From positions 9,115 through 73,114 of the forward strand of contig NZ_JARGOQ010000001.1 of assembly GCF_029233945.1 (NCBI RefSeq): a DNA stretch of 64,000 nucleotides, given 5' to 3'. The translations under genes were made by a program, and so were the position numbers. Under the pieces are notes generated by a model. That model did not search any database. It had not been told where the DNA came from and was given only the letters and a program-made list of their open reading frames with translations. Source of the stretch: Sneathiella sp. (GTDB lineage: Bacteria > Pseudomonadota > Alphaproteobacteria > Sneathiellales > Sneathiellaceae). Each line of letters begins with the position of its first letter. The stretch's first letter is position 1. This document shows positions 35,568 through 45,065 of the stretch, piece after piece.

Positions 35568-36347
35568 TTAATCCTTGCGGGAGATGGCAGAGGCGAGCCA
35601 GCCTGCGAACAGCGCAACAATGATTGCGGCAATGCCGTAAAGTGCAGGGTAAGCATAGGCGAAATCATAAATTTGTCGTCCCAGCCCCGATTTCTTGATA
35701 AACAGCGGCGATGACTGGGCTCCCAAGAGTTCCCCATCCTTGAACAGATAGAATTCCGCAATATAGTCGCCGACCGGCACATTCGCGGGGATAGCGATCG
35801 TCGTCCGGAAAAGAGTATCGCCGAGAAAATAGACCGCAGTTTCCTGATCCGAATAGAGGTTTGCGCGGGATTTCTGTCGGACGATGGCTTCCTCGAATGG
35901 AAGGCTTGTCTGCTCAGGTTCGACCGGGCGAAAGTGCAGGCGCGAAGGCCCGATACGGAGGCGGTTAAGAACATCCGGTGGTGCGATCTCTTCCACGGGC
36001 CGATTGCTCGCCAAAGCGTAAAAGCTTGGCACGCGTGCAAATTCCACCGCTTCTGTATTGATCCAAATTCCGGCAACCCGGTCTTTACGGCGGACGATGA
36101 CATCTTTTTCCGGACCTCGGACAACGACCAGCACGTCACCGCGGTTTAGCCCTTCATCCTTATCATCAATATTAATAGCGCCAAAGAGAAGCAACTCCGT
36201 TCCTGTGAAATCGGACGTTACCGAGACCAAATGTGAGGAAATATCGGTGACCAGTGAAGACTGAGCCTGACTGTGGGGTGCCCATGCCAAAACAAGCGCA
36301 CAAAGGGTGGCAAAGGTTGTTAATAGCGGACGCATGGAAAAGAACAT
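35568..36347 (-). CDS. TIGR02186 family envelope protein
   Basis: A 259-residue protein with a signal peptide (MRPLLTTFATLCALVLAW, cleavage near AQA), a beta-rich periplasmic region and a C-terminal membrane anchor (about 234-253, ALYGIAAIIVALFAGWLAS) with a basic tail. This matches TIGR02186, a family found mainly in alphaproteobacteria and nearly always next to a TauE/SafE exporter, as here (TSUP gene ends 4 bases upstream). A role with the exporter is likely; the molecular function is not known. Confidence 0.85.
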   Translation of the reverse strand: MFFSMRPLLTTFATLCALVLAWAPHSQAQSSLVTDISSHLVSVTSDFTGTELLLFGAINIDDKDEGLNRGDVLVVVRGPEKDVIVRRKDRVAGIWINTEAVEFARVPSFYALASNRPVEEIAPPDVLNRLRIGPSRLHFRPVEPEQTSLPFEEAIVRQKSRANLYSDQETAVYFLGDTLFRTTIAIPANVPVGDYIAEFYLFKDGELLGAQSSPLFIKKSGLGRQIYDFAYAYPALYGIAAIIVALFAGWLASAISRKD

Positions 36348-36351
36348 TCGA

Positions 36352-37269
36352 TCAATGCCCTCCTGCGCCGAGCGAATATAGATCGTCCGGCGTAATTACG
36401 AGGTCGAATGCCAGTTTCAGGCAAACAATGATGACCAGCAGGGCAAGGAGGCTGCGAAGTTGTTCCCCGCGCAGTTTGGTGCCAAATCGAGTGCCAATCT
36501 GGGCCCCGACAACGGAACTGCTCATCAGGAGCAGGGCCAGCATGACATCTACCGTCTGCGTATTGATGGCATGTAGCAACGTAACGTTTGCCGTCACGAA
36601 GATAATCTGGAAGAGGGACGTGCCGATCACGACGCTGGTCGGCATACCAAGGAGATAGATCATCGCCGGAACCATAACGAAACCACCGCCGACACCCATG
36701 ATAGCCGAAAGGATGCCCACCAGGGCGCCAATGCCAAGCGGCATCAGGGCGCTGATATAAAGCTTCGATTTTCGGAACCGCATTTTGAAGGGGAGGCCAT
36801 GAATCCAGTAATGTTGATGAAGTTTCTTGCGCTTTACCGTGCCGCGCCGCGTGTTGATCAGCGCATTAACGCTTTCAAACAACATCAAGAAACCGATTGT
36901 TCCCAGAAAAATAACATAAGACAGCGAAATCATCAGGTCGACCTGGCCGACCGAATTAAGGATTGTGAATATCCAGGCACCTGCTACAGACCCGACGATA
37001 CCGCCGATCAGGAGCACCATGCCCATTTTGAAATCAACATTTCCGCGTCGCCAATGAGCGAGAACACCGGACACGCTCGCGGCCGTAATCTGGTTGGAAA
37101 CTGTGGCAACGGACACCGCCGGAGGGATGCCGACAAATATCAGCAGCGGTGTCATGAGAAAGCCGCCGCCAACGCCAAACATTCCCGAGAGAAGACCGAT
37201 TGCACCACCCATGCCCAAGATCAGAAACAGATTGACTGAAATTTCGGCAATGGGCAGATAAACAGTCAT
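36352..37269 (-). CDS. TSUP (TauE/SafE) family sulfur-anion or sulfonate transporter
   Basis: A 305-residue membrane protein with about eight hydrophobic segments and the duplicated TSUP motif: GLLSGMFGVGGGFLMTPLL near 24-42 and GILSAIMGVGGGFVMVPA near 184-201. A basic loop of about 25 residues (RRGTVKRKKLHQHY) divides the halves. TSUP proteins export sulfite, sulfoacetate or related anions. It forms a two-gene unit with the TIGR02186 protein. Substrate not shown. Confidence 0.9.
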   Translation of the reverse strand: MTVYLPIAEISVNLFLILGMGGAIGLLSGMFGVGGGFLMTPLLIFVGIPPAVSVATVSNQITAASVSGVLAHWRRGNVDFKMGMVLLIGGIVGSVAGAWIFTILNSVGQVDLMISLSYVIFLGTIGFLMLFESVNALINTRRGTVKRKKLHQHYWIHGLPFKMRFRKSKLYISALMPLGIGALVGILSAIMGVGGGFVMVPAMIYLLGMPTSVVIGTSLFQIIFVTANVTLLHAINTQTVDVMLALLLMSSSVVGAQIGTRFGTKLRGEQLRSLLALLVIIVCLKLAFDLVITPDDLYSLGAGGH

Positions 37270-37529
37270 TCGGCAGCTTTGGCCTTCTTTTTTGAGTGGT
37301 TCGGGCGGGAGTGACGCCGATTCTGTTGGCTATACATTAAAAGGCCGGGGAAGGGAAGGGGAGCTAAGGAAATCTTCTTGTTCAGCGCCAAGTTTCCTTT
37401 TAAAAACCTTATGTCGCTTATTCTGGCTGTTCCTGATATGTGCGGGTGGGAGAAATCACTTGTGAAAGTAGCGATTGCCACGGTATCAAATCCTCAAACT
37501 ATCTGTGGCGAAGAAGTTCAGGAGAGAAC

Positions 37530-38558
37530 ATGCGGGTCCTTTATGTCGGTAACTTTAATGAAAAGCATGATGGCGGTGCTTTCTATGACTCTAATCGCAA
37601 GCTTGCCAACGGGTTTATCCGGAACGGTCATCAAGTGTATCAATTCAGTGATCGTGATATCGCGCGTGCCTCAACCTGGTTCAGGTCTCGCAAGTTTGGC
37701 GTTGTGCCCGCAAATATGCGCCTCATTAAGACAGCTAAAACCTACTGGCCGGATTTGCTCTTTATTGGGCATGCCGATCCAATATATGCACAAACGCTGA
37801 AGGAAATCAGAAAAGCCGTGCCGCATATCAAGATTGCGGTTTATGACTTTGACCCACTCTGGCAGGAGCAGACGGTTGAGCGGACTGCCAAGCATGCGGC
37901 GTTGGCTGATGCGACTTTTATTACTACAGCTGGAGATGAACTTAGGAGATTTGCGAATAAGCGCAATGTAGTCAGCTTTTTTCCTAATTTGGTTGACTCC
38001 AGCATTGATACTGTAAGGTCATTTGATAATCCCGATCCGGCAACCAGGCTATTTTATGGGATGGGAAATGCGAAAGAAGGGAGTGAACGACGTCAGGTCG
38101 CCGAAATGATCATCGAACGTTTTGGTAAGGAGACTATGGAAATTCTCGGGATGCCCGGAAATCCTCCGATAAGCGGAATAGGCTATCAGCGACGTATTGG
38201 GGGTGCTCGGATGGGCCTTAATCTCAGCCGTGGCGAGGTTTTTCCTCTCTATAGTTCGGACCGGATGGCGCAGTATACCGGGAACGGGCTGATGACCCTA
38301 ATCCACCGTCGGACGGGGTATGACCAGATCTACAAAGAGGATGAACTGGCCTTTTACGACGATTTTGATCAACTGCTTGAAAGAATTGCCTATTTCAACG
38401 AGCATGATGATGAGGCGCGAACGATTGCCAAAAATGGTTGGCAGCGTACTCACGAGATATTCAATGAGCGGCTTGTCGCCCAATATATCACCGAAGTAAC
38501 CTTCCGTCAGGAACTGAGTGAGGACTATCAGTGGCCGACAGAGTTGCACCGGGTTTGA
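37530..38558 (+). CDS. Glycosyltransferase-like protein (CgeB/group 1 type)
   Basis: About 342 residues from the ATG at 37530, which has GGAGAG six bases upstream; the frame is open further left without a good site. The fold looks like GT-B: an N-terminal Rossmann half opening MRVLYVGNFNEKHDGGAFYD, and a C-terminal half ending NGLMTLIHRRTGYDQIYKED, then EHDDEARTIAKNGWQRTHE and a helix. This tail matches glycosyl-transferase group 1/CgeB proteins. Donor and acceptor sugars are unknown. No other surface polysaccharide genes are nearby. Confidence 0.75.
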   Translation: MRVLYVGNFNEKHDGGAFYDSNRKLANGFIRNGHQVYQFSDRDIARASTWFRSRKFGVVPANMRLIKTAKTYWPDLLFIGHADPIYAQTLKEIRKAVPHIKIAVYDFDPLWQEQTVERTAKHAALADATFITTAGDELRRFANKRNVVSFFPNLVDSSIDTVRSFDNPDPATRLFYGMGNAKEGSERRQVAEMIIERFGKETMEILGMPGNPPISGIGYQRRIGGARMGLNLSRGEVFPLYSSDRMAQYTGNGLMTLIHRRTGYDQIYKEDELAFYDDFDQLLERIAYFNEHDDEARTIAKNGWQRTHEIFNERLVAQYITEVTFRQELSEDYQWPTELHRV

Positions 38559-38562
38559 TCGG

Positions 38563-38889
38563 TCAGATCCCTGCTTTCTTCAGTTCTTCGGGCAACTTGC
38601 CGCCCAGCCAGTAGAAATACATGCGGAAATCGCTATAGAGCGACCAGAACGGATAGGTGAAGGTAGCCGGGCGGTTCTTTTGAACAAAGAAATGCGCGAT
38701 CCAGGCCGGGCCATATCCGGCGACAAGCGCGAGAAGGACCAACCATGGCATCATGAAAATAAAGGCGGCGATCAGGCATAACAGAGCGAGCGTGGAGCCG
38801 ATATAATGCAAGCGGCGGCAATTCGCATTTGAATGCTCGCGCAGATAATAAGGCCAGAATTCAGCATATTGAGTGATTTTGGCCGTCAT
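38563..38889 (-). CDS. DUF962/Mpo1-like membrane protein
   Basis: A 108-residue protein with two or three hydrophobic segments. The family pattern is YLREHSNANCRRLHYIGSTL at about 15-34 and HFFVQKNRPATF at about 65-76. In yeast the Mpo1 relative is an Fe-dependent dioxygenase that oxidises 2-hydroxy fatty acids; the conserved histidines (His19, His28, His65) are present here. Convergent with the glycosyltransferase-like gene (4-base gap). A role in fatty acid alpha-oxidation is possible but unproven in bacteria. Confidence 0.88.
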   Translation of the reverse strand: MTAKITQYAEFWPYYLREHSNANCRRLHYIGSTLALLCLIAAFIFMMPWLVLLALVAGYGPAWIAHFFVQKNRPATFTYPFWSLYSDFRMYFYWLGGKLPEELKKAGI

Positions 38890-38974
38890 TTCTTGCCTCT
38901 TTCCTTATATTCGATATACATTATAGCAGATATTTACCCGCTCAATCCAGTATCTGCGAAGCGTCGGCTATAGA

Positions 38975-38996
38975 TTGACGTTTACGTAAACGTAAA
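38975..38996 (+). promoter_or_regulatory. LiuR-like operator upstream of the MerR regulator gene
   Basis: The palindrome ACGTTTACGTAAACGT spans 38978-38993 and extends to TTTACGTAAACGTAAA (38981-38996). It is about 45 bases before the merR-type gene, fitting autoregulation. A second copy, TTGACGTTTACGTTAACGTC, begins at 53113. The motif resembles those reported for LiuR, the MerR regulator of acyl-CoA breakdown genes in proteobacteria. Confidence 0.6.
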
Positions 38997-39040
38997 GTAT
39001 ATTACGTGCTGCAAAGTAGGATTGGGACTCAGTACATATA

Positions 39041-39475
39041 ATGAATGCCAGAGCAGAAATTGACAAAGAAGGCCGGATCAGCTTCTCCATCACGGAGCTT
39101 GCTGAGGAATTCGGCGTTACCTCCCGCACTATCCGTTTCTATGAGGACAAGGGGCTTGTAAATCCCGCGCGGGAAGGAACGACACGTATTTATTCCCGTA
39201 AGGACCGCGGACGGTTAAAGATTATCCTGCGGGGGCGTCGCCTCGGCTTCAGTCTGCAGGACATCAAAAAGATGCTGGATATGTACTCGCCGGAGAGCGG
39301 CGGTACGGATCAACTCACCTTCACCTTGCAAAAATGCGAAGAGCAGCTGGAAAAGCTGATCACGCAACGTGCCGATATCAACGAAGCCATTGCGGAATTG
39401 GAAGACGGTATCTCCCAGTTGAAGGGACATTTGGCATCTGGTGGCGCGGATGGTTGCAAGAAAACCATCGCCTAA
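39041..39475 (+). CDS. liuR: MerR family regulator, LiuR-like
   Basis: A 144-residue regulator with an N-terminal winged helix (SITELAEEFGVTSRTIRFYED) at about residues 17-37, the second wing NPAREGTTRIYSRKDRGRL, and a dimerisation coiled coil at about 95-130. The short C-terminus has one cysteine and no metal-binding pattern. LiuR proteins control branched-chain amino acid and fatty acid degradation in proteobacteria and may sense acyl-CoA. It lies 125 bases upstream of the thiolase gene, and its operator-like site recurs at 53113. Confidence 0.8.
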   Translation: MNARAEIDKEGRISFSITELAEEFGVTSRTIRFYEDKGLVNPAREGTTRIYSRKDRGRLKIILRGRRLGFSLQDIKKMLDMYSPESGGTDQLTFTLQKCEEQLEKLITQRADINEAIAELEDGISQLKGHLASGGADGCKKTIA

Positions 39476-39600
39476 ATCCTGCAAAAAGGATCGGGCACAG
39501 TAAATTTCGTAAAATTCAGGCTCTATATACAGGGGCAGGACTACAAAAAACGACCGGGAGTAGCCGGTTCATCAATATGATCTGAAAGGATGTCGAGACA

Positions 39601-40737
39601 ATGAAAAATGTCGTAATCGCGGGATATGCACGCTCTCCCTTCACTCTTGCGAACAAAGGGGAGATGATCAAAATCCGCCCCGATGAAATGACAGGTCAGG
39701 TGGTAAAGGGCCTGATTGCCACGACTGGCGTCAATGTCGAGGATATTGAGGATGTGATTATTGGCTGCGCCTTCCCGGAGGCGGAGCAGGGCCTGAACGT
39801 GGCGCGGATCATCAGCTTCCTTGCCGGTATTCCGAAAGCAACCGCGGCGACGACTGTCAATCGTTTCTGCGGTTCTTCCATGCAGGCGATCCATATGGCG
39901 GCGGGGGCGATCCAGATGGGCGCGGGCGAGGTTTTCGTCTGCGGCGGGATCGAGAGCATGACGCGCGTTCCCATGGGGGGCTTTAATCCCGCACCACACC
40001 CCGGTCTATACAAGTCTTACCCGGAAGCTTACGTCTCCATGGGCATTACGGCGGAAAACCTTGCCAAGCAATATAATATTTCCCGTAAAGAACAGGAGGA
40101 AATGGCTGTTGAAAGCCATGCTCGCGCCTCCGCCGCTCGTGATTCCGGCAAGTTTAATGACGAGATTATTCCGATTGTCGATGGCAATACGCGCGTCGAG
40201 CAGGATGGTTGTATCCGCCCCGAAACAACGATGGAAACCCTTGCGGGTCTGAAACCGGCCTTTGATGAGAGCGGTACCGTAACAGCAGCCACCTCCTCAC
40301 CACTCACCGACGGTGCTTCTGCTACGCTCGTTTGTTCCGAGGAATATGCCGATGCGAACGGACTTAAAAAGCTTGCCCGGATCAAGTCGATTGCCGTCGC
40401 AGGCTGTGCGCCGGAATTGATGGGCATCGGCCCGGTTCCGGCCACCAAGAAGGCGCTGGAACGTGCGGGCGTCACCCTCGCAGATATTGATATCATTGAA
40501 CTGAATGAGGCGTTCGCGGCGCAAGCCTTGGCAGTCCTGAAGGAATCCGGCATGGATTTCGCCAAGACCAACCTTGATGGCGGCGCCATCGCGCTTGGTC
40601 ACCCGATGGGCGCGACAGGTGCCCGCATTACCGGCAAGGTCGCCAGCCTGTTGCAGCGGGAAGGCAAGGCGCTTGGTTTGGCTACCCAGTGCATCGGCGG
40701 CGGTCAGGGCATCGCCACGGTTCTGGAGGCCTGCTAA
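39601..40737 (+). CDS. fadA: Acetyl-CoA acyltransferase (thiolase)
   Basis: A 378-residue thiolase. The acyl-accepting Cys90 is in NRFCGSSMQAIHMAAG. The C-terminal catalytic pair is GGAIALGHPMGATGAR (His) and QCIGGGQG (Cys). It splits 3-ketoacyl-CoA to acetyl-CoA and a shortened acyl-CoA, the last step of beta-oxidation. It is the first gene of a block with the bifunctional enzyme (2 bases apart) and an acyl-CoA dehydrogenase. Confidence 0.93.
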   Translation: MKNVVIAGYARSPFTLANKGEMIKIRPDEMTGQVVKGLIATTGVNVEDIEDVIIGCAFPEAEQGLNVARIISFLAGIPKATAATTVNRFCGSSMQAIHMAAGAIQMGAGEVFVCGGIESMTRVPMGGFNPAPHPGLYKSYPEAYVSMGITAENLAKQYNISRKEQEEMAVESHARASAARDSGKFNDEIIPIVDGNTRVEQDGCIRPETTMETLAGLKPAFDESGTVTAATSSPLTDGASATLVCSEEYADANGLKKLARIKSIAVAGCAPELMGIGPVPATKKALERAGVTLADIDIIELNEAFAAQALAVLKESGMDFAKTNLDGGAIALGHPMGATGARITGKVASLLQREGKALGLATQCIGGGQGIATVLEAC

Positions 40738-40739
40738 TC

Positions 40740-43073
40740 ATGGCTATTGAAAAAGTTGCCGTTATCGGCGCGGGCGTCATGGGTGCGGCGATTGCCGCCC
40801 ATGTCGCCAATGCGGGCGTTCCGGTCGTGCTGCTGGATATCGTTCCGAAGGACGCGAAAAACCGGAATATGCTGGCCGAAGGCGCGGTCGCGGCCATGCT
40901 GAAAACCAAGCCTGCGCCCTTTATGCACAAAAAGAATGCGCGGCTTGTCACGACCGGAAACCTTGAAGACAACCTCGACCTCGTCGCCGATTGCGACTGG
41001 ATCTGCGAAGCGATTATCGAAAATACCGGCCTCAAGCAGGATCTCTACAAACGTCTCGACGGTGTGCGCAAAGAGGGCTCTATCGTCACGTCAAATACCT
41101 CCACCATTCCGCTTAAAACTTTGATGGAGGGGTTGCCGGAAAGCCTGCAGAAGGATTTTGCCATCACCCATTTCTTCAACCCGCCGCGCTATATGCGGCT
41201 GTTTGAATTGGTCGGGGGTACACATACCCGCAAAGAGGCGCTGGAGGATTTGCGGCAGTTCGCGGATATTGCGCTCGGCAAGGAAGTCGTTGACTGTTAC
41301 GACACGCCGGGTTTTGTCGGTAACCGGATCGGTATATACTGGTCTTCCGTCGCCACGAGTTCAGCTTATGACCTCGGCCTTACGGTTGAGGAAGCTGATG
41401 CGGTCTGCGGTAAGCCGATGGGCATTCCCTCCACCGGGATATTCGGTCTCGGCGACCTGACCGGGATTGATCTCGGCCCCAAAGTCATTGCCTCTATGCT
41501 ATCCGAACTCCCTGCAAGCGATGCCTTCTCGAAAGAGTATGACCCCAACCATCCTTTGGTCGCCATGACCGCCAAGATGATTGAGGAAGGTTATACAGGC
41601 CGTAAAGGCAAGGGTGGCTTCTACCGCATGAATAAGGAGGGCGGTAAGCTCGTCAAGGAAGCTCGTAACCTCAGGACCGGGGAATATGCCATGGCCGAAA
41701 AGCCGCAGCTCGGATCCGTCAAGGCGGCGAAGAAAGGCCTGCGTGCTCTCGTTGAGTTTGAGGATAAGGGCGCAGAGTATGCTTGGGCGATCCTCTCAAA
41801 GACGATTTCCTACGCGGCATCACTTGTGGGTGAGATTGCCGACGATATCATCGCCATCGATACGGCCATGAAAACCGGCTATGCCTGGAAATATGGTCCG
41901 TTCGAACAACTTGATCAGCTCGGCAACCAGTATTTCATCGACCGGTTGGAAGCCGAAGGTCTGCCGGTGCCGGAGTTCCTCAAAAAAGTCGGTGATCGCC
42001 CGCTTTACAAGGAAGAGGGCAAGGATGCCTACTTCATGACGGTGGATGGCGACTATGCCGTTGTGCCAATTGCCGAAGGCGCCTGGATGCTTGCCGATAT
42101 CAAGCGGGGCAGCGAGCCTGTCATGTCCAACAAGGGCGCCAGCATCTGGGACCTTGGGGATGGTGTTGCCTGCCTTGAACTCCACACCAAGATGAATTCC
42201 ATCGATCAGGACGTGGTCACCATGCTGGTGGAAGCCGGCAAGATCGACAAGAAAGGCTTCAAGGCGCTGGTTATCGGCAACGACTCGGACAACTTCTCCG
42301 TTGGTGCGAATGTCGGCCTTGCGCTTTTCGCCGCCAACGCGGCGATGTGGCCAGTGATCGAAAACTCGATCTCTGAAGGCCAAAATGCGCTGATGAAGTT
42401 GAAATACGCGCCCTTCCCGGTGGTTGCCGCGCCGGCTGGCATGGCCCTTGGCGGCGGTTGCGAGATTGTTCTCGCCGCAGCGGCTGTTCAGGCGCATGCA
42501 GAAAGCTACATGGGCCTTGTCGAGGTCGGTGTCGGGGTGATCCCCGGCTTTGGCGGCTGCAAGGAACTGGTCATGCGCGCGATGCTGAACAAGAAACGTC
42601 CGGGTGGTGCGATGCCTGCGATTTCTGGCGTGTTCGAAGCCATCTCCACCGCCAAGGTCGCCACCAGCGCCGCGGAAGCGCGGGATATGATGATCTTGCG
42701 CGACGGTGACCGGGTGACCATGAACCGCAAGCGGGTCCTCGCCGATGCGAAGGCGCGTGCTCTGGGTATGGTGGAAGGCTATACGGCACCGGAACCGGTG
42801 GACGTCAACCTTCCCGGCGCGACGGCGGCGGCGGCTTTCGATATGGCGGTCTCCGGCTTCGTAACCATGGGTAAGGCAACCGCCTATGACGGTGTGGTCA
42901 GTGAGCAAGTCGCCCGGGTCCTCACAGGTGGGGATACGGACATCACCCAGCCGGTGACCGAGAAGAAGCTGCTACAGCTGGAGCGCGAAGGCTTCATGAC
43001 CCTGATCCATAATCATAAGACGCTTGACCGGATTGAGCATATGCTCACCACCGGCAAGCCGCTCAGAAACTAG
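40740..43073 (+). CDS. fadN: 3-hydroxyacyl-CoA dehydrogenase/enoyl-CoA hydratase, FadN-type
   Basis: A 777-residue bifunctional enzyme starting at ATG 40740, directly after the thiolase stop. The dehydrogenase half comes first (NAD motif IGAGVMGAAIAAHVANAG at about residues 8-25, then FNPPRYMRLFELVGG and a C-terminal domain), with the crotonase-like half after about residue 480 (oxyanion patterns FSVGANVG and MALGGGCEIV). That order is the reverse of E. coli FadB and like Bacillus FadN. It hydrates enoyl-CoA and oxidises the 3-hydroxyacyl-CoA. Confidence 0.92.
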   Translation: MAIEKVAVIGAGVMGAAIAAHVANAGVPVVLLDIVPKDAKNRNMLAEGAVAAMLKTKPAPFMHKKNARLVTTGNLEDNLDLVADCDWICEAIIENTGLKQDLYKRLDGVRKEGSIVTSNTSTIPLKTLMEGLPESLQKDFAITHFFNPPRYMRLFELVGGTHTRKEALEDLRQFADIALGKEVVDCYDTPGFVGNRIGIYWSSVATSSAYDLGLTVEEADAVCGKPMGIPSTGIFGLGDLTGIDLGPKVIASMLSELPASDAFSKEYDPNHPLVAMTAKMIEEGYTGRKGKGGFYRMNKEGGKLVKEARNLRTGEYAMAEKPQLGSVKAAKKGLRALVEFEDKGAEYAWAILSKTISYAASLVGEIADDIIAIDTAMKTGYAWKYGPFEQLDQLGNQYFIDRLEAEGLPVPEFLKKVGDRPLYKEEGKDAYFMTVDGDYAVVPIAEGAWMLADIKRGSEPVMSNKGASIWDLGDGVACLELHTKMNSIDQDVVTMLVEAGKIDKKGFKALVIGNDSDNFSVGANVGLALFAANAAMWPVIENSISEGQNALMKLKYAPFPVVAAPAGMALGGGCEIVLAAAAVQAHAESYMGLVEVGVGVIPGFGGCKELVMRAMLNKKRPGGAMPAISGVFEAISTAKVATSAAEARDMMILRDGDRVTMNRKRVLADAKARALGMVEGYTAPEPVDVNLPGATAAAAFDMAVSGFVTMGKATAYDGVVSEQVARVLTGGDTDITQPVTEKKLLQLEREGFMTLIHNHKTLDRIEHMLTTGKPLRN

Positions 43074-43087
43074 AAGGGAGTATCGAG

Positions 43088-44878
43088 ATGCCTGTTTATA
43101 ACGCACCGGTAAAAGACTTCAAATTTGTCCTCAACGACCTTCTGGGTCTCGACAAGATGACCAACATGCCGGGGTTCGAAGATGCGACGCCCGATATGAT
43201 TGACGCCATCCTCGAAGAGGGCGGTAAATTGATGAGCGAGGTTATCCAGCCGCTCAATCTGGTTGGCGACAAGGAAGGCTGCACCTGGAAGGACGGCGAG
43301 GTGACAACCCCGACCGGTTTCAAGGACGCCTATGACGAATACCGTGCCGCGGGTTGGATGGGCCTTGATGCCGATCCGGAATATGGCGGGCAGGGCTTGC
43401 CCCATGTTATCGGGATTGCCTTTGCCGAGATGATGAGTGCGGCGAACATGGCGTTCGGCATGTATCCGGGCCTGACCCACGGTGCCTATGCGGCGATCCA
43501 TAAGCATGGCACGGATGAGCAGAAGCAGACCTGGCTTCCGAAAATGGTCACCGGGGACTGGACCGGGACCATGAACCTGACCGAGCCGCATTGCGGAACG
43601 GACCTCGGCCTTATGCGGACCAAGGCAGTGCCACAGGACGATGGCAGCTACAAGGTAACGGGCACGAAAATCTTTATCTCCGCCGGTGAGCATGACATGG
43701 CGGACAATATCGTTCATCTCGTGCTGGCGAAAATTCCCGGCGGACCGGAGGGAATCAAGGGCGTCTCCCTCTTTATCGTGCCGAAATTCCTGCTGGATGC
43801 CGATGGGAATCCTTCAGAACGTAATGGTGTCGCTTGCGGGTCCATCGAGCACAAGATGGGCATTCACGGCAACTCCTCTTGCGTCATGAACTATGAGGAC
43901 GCGACGGGCTGGCTCTTGGGCGAGAAACATAAGGGCATGCGTGCCATGTTCACCATGATGAATGCCGCGCGTCTCGGTGTGGGTATCCAGGGGCTTTCTC
44001 AGGCCGAGGTTGCTTATCAGAATGCGGTCATCTATGCAAAAGACCGGCTGCAGGGCCGCTCGATATCGGGCGTTAAGGCACCGGAAAAAGCGGCTGATCC
44101 GATTATCGTGCATCCGGATATCCGCCGGAACTTGCTGATGATCCGCGCCTTTACCGAAGGCGCACGGGCGCTCGGCCTTTGGGCGGGACTGCAGGTCGAT
44201 ATGGTGGAAAAACACCCCGAAGAAGAGGGGCGCCGCGCCGCCGATGAGGCGCTTGGTCTGCTTACGCCAGTGATCAAGGCTTATTTCACCGATATGGGGT
44301 TCGAACTCGCCGCGACTGCGATGCAATGCTACGGCGGCCATGGCTATATCCACGAATGGGGAATGGAGCAGTTCGTCCGCGATGCCCGCATTACCCAGAT
44401 TTATGAAGGGGCGAACGGTATTCAGGCTCTCGACCTTGTCGGGCGTAAGCTACCGCAGAATCTGGGCCGCAATCTCCGTCAGTTCTTCCATCCGGTGGAC
44501 GCCTTCATTCAGGAGAATATGATGGACCCGGAACAGAAGGAATTTGTCATGCCGCTCGCCAAAGCCTTTGCGAAGCTCCAACAGGGCACCGCATTGCTCG
44601 GCGAGAAAGGCATGAAAAATCCGGACGAAGCAGGTGCCGGCTCTAGCGAGTATCTTCGGATGTTCGGCCTCGTCGCGCTCGGCTTTATGTGGGCGCAGAT
44701 GGCGAAGATTGCGAAAGCGAAACTGGCCGAGGGAACCGACGATCCCGAGTTCTACAAGACCAAACTGGTCACAGCGCGTTTCTTCTTTGAACGCATGATT
44801 CCGGACGTCTCTTCTCTCCTTGTGAAAATGAGTGCGGGGTCAAAAACCATGATGGAACTGGATGCGGAAGCCTTTTAG
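43088..44878 (+). CDS. Acyl-CoA dehydrogenase with C-terminal extension
   Basis: A 596-residue FAD enzyme, longer than classical short-chain dehydrogenases by an N-terminal and a C-terminal domain of about 100 residues each. The core has MNLTEPHCGTDLGLMRTKA for flavin binding and ITQIYEGANGIQALDL with the catalytic Glu. It makes trans-2-enoyl-CoA from acyl-CoA and passes electrons to ETF. It lies 14 bases after the fadN-type gene in the same direction, completing a beta-oxidation set. A terminator follows at 44899. Chain-length preference is not visible. Confidence 0.92.
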   Translation: MPVYNAPVKDFKFVLNDLLGLDKMTNMPGFEDATPDMIDAILEEGGKLMSEVIQPLNLVGDKEGCTWKDGEVTTPTGFKDAYDEYRAAGWMGLDADPEYGGQGLPHVIGIAFAEMMSAANMAFGMYPGLTHGAYAAIHKHGTDEQKQTWLPKMVTGDWTGTMNLTEPHCGTDLGLMRTKAVPQDDGSYKVTGTKIFISAGEHDMADNIVHLVLAKIPGGPEGIKGVSLFIVPKFLLDADGNPSERNGVACGSIEHKMGIHGNSSCVMNYEDATGWLLGEKHKGMRAMFTMMNAARLGVGIQGLSQAEVAYQNAVIYAKDRLQGRSISGVKAPEKAADPIIVHPDIRRNLLMIRAFTEGARALGLWAGLQVDMVEKHPEEEGRRAADEALGLLTPVIKAYFTDMGFELAATAMQCYGGHGYIHEWGMEQFVRDARITQIYEGANGIQALDLVGRKLPQNLGRNLRQFFHPVDAFIQENMMDPEQKEFVMPLAKAFAKLQQGTALLGEKGMKNPDEAGAGSSEYLRMFGLVALGFMWAQMAKIAKAKLAEGTDDPEFYKTKLVTARFFFERMIPDVSSLLVKMSAGSKTMMELDAEAF

Positions 44879-44898
44879 GGCCGACGATCTATAATATG

Positions 44899-44927
44899 AA
44901 GGCGGGACGTTGTTCCCGCCTTTATTT
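44899..44927 (+). terminator. Rho-independent terminator after the beta-oxidation operon
   Basis: AAGGCGGGA (44899-44907) pairs with TCCCGCCTT (44914-44922) around a 6-base loop, followed by TATTT. It lies 20 bases after the acyl-CoA dehydrogenase stop. Confidence 0.75.
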
Positions 44928-45005
44928 CGTGAAGTGTGAAACGCGGTGGGCTATCTACTTTTTAGTGGTATCTGACAGGGCAGTTCGCTAAACTTCATGG
45001 AGAAA

Positions 45006-45020
45006 TTGACAAATTGTCAA
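45006..45020 (+). promoter_or_regulatory. Perfect inverted repeat in the promoter of the second acyl-CoA dehydrogenase gene
   Basis: TTGACAA-A-TTGTCAA spans 45006-45020, about 45 bases before the start at 45066. A regulator such as a TetR or GntR protein could bind it. The site differs from the LiuR-like operators. Confidence 0.4.
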
Positions 45021-45065
45021 TTGCAGGGAAAAAGTCGCACGAAAACTAAAAACAAAGGTGGCGAG

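Noticed and set aside
37266-37481. 71-codon open frame on the minus strand upstream of the TSUP gene
   Set aside because: Overlaps the promoter side of two divergent genes, lacks motifs and a good ribosome site.
41820-42908. 362-codon open frame on the minus strand
   Set aside because: Antisense to the FadN-type gene; His/Arg-rich, no motifs, no ribosome site. A shadow of a strongly biased gene.
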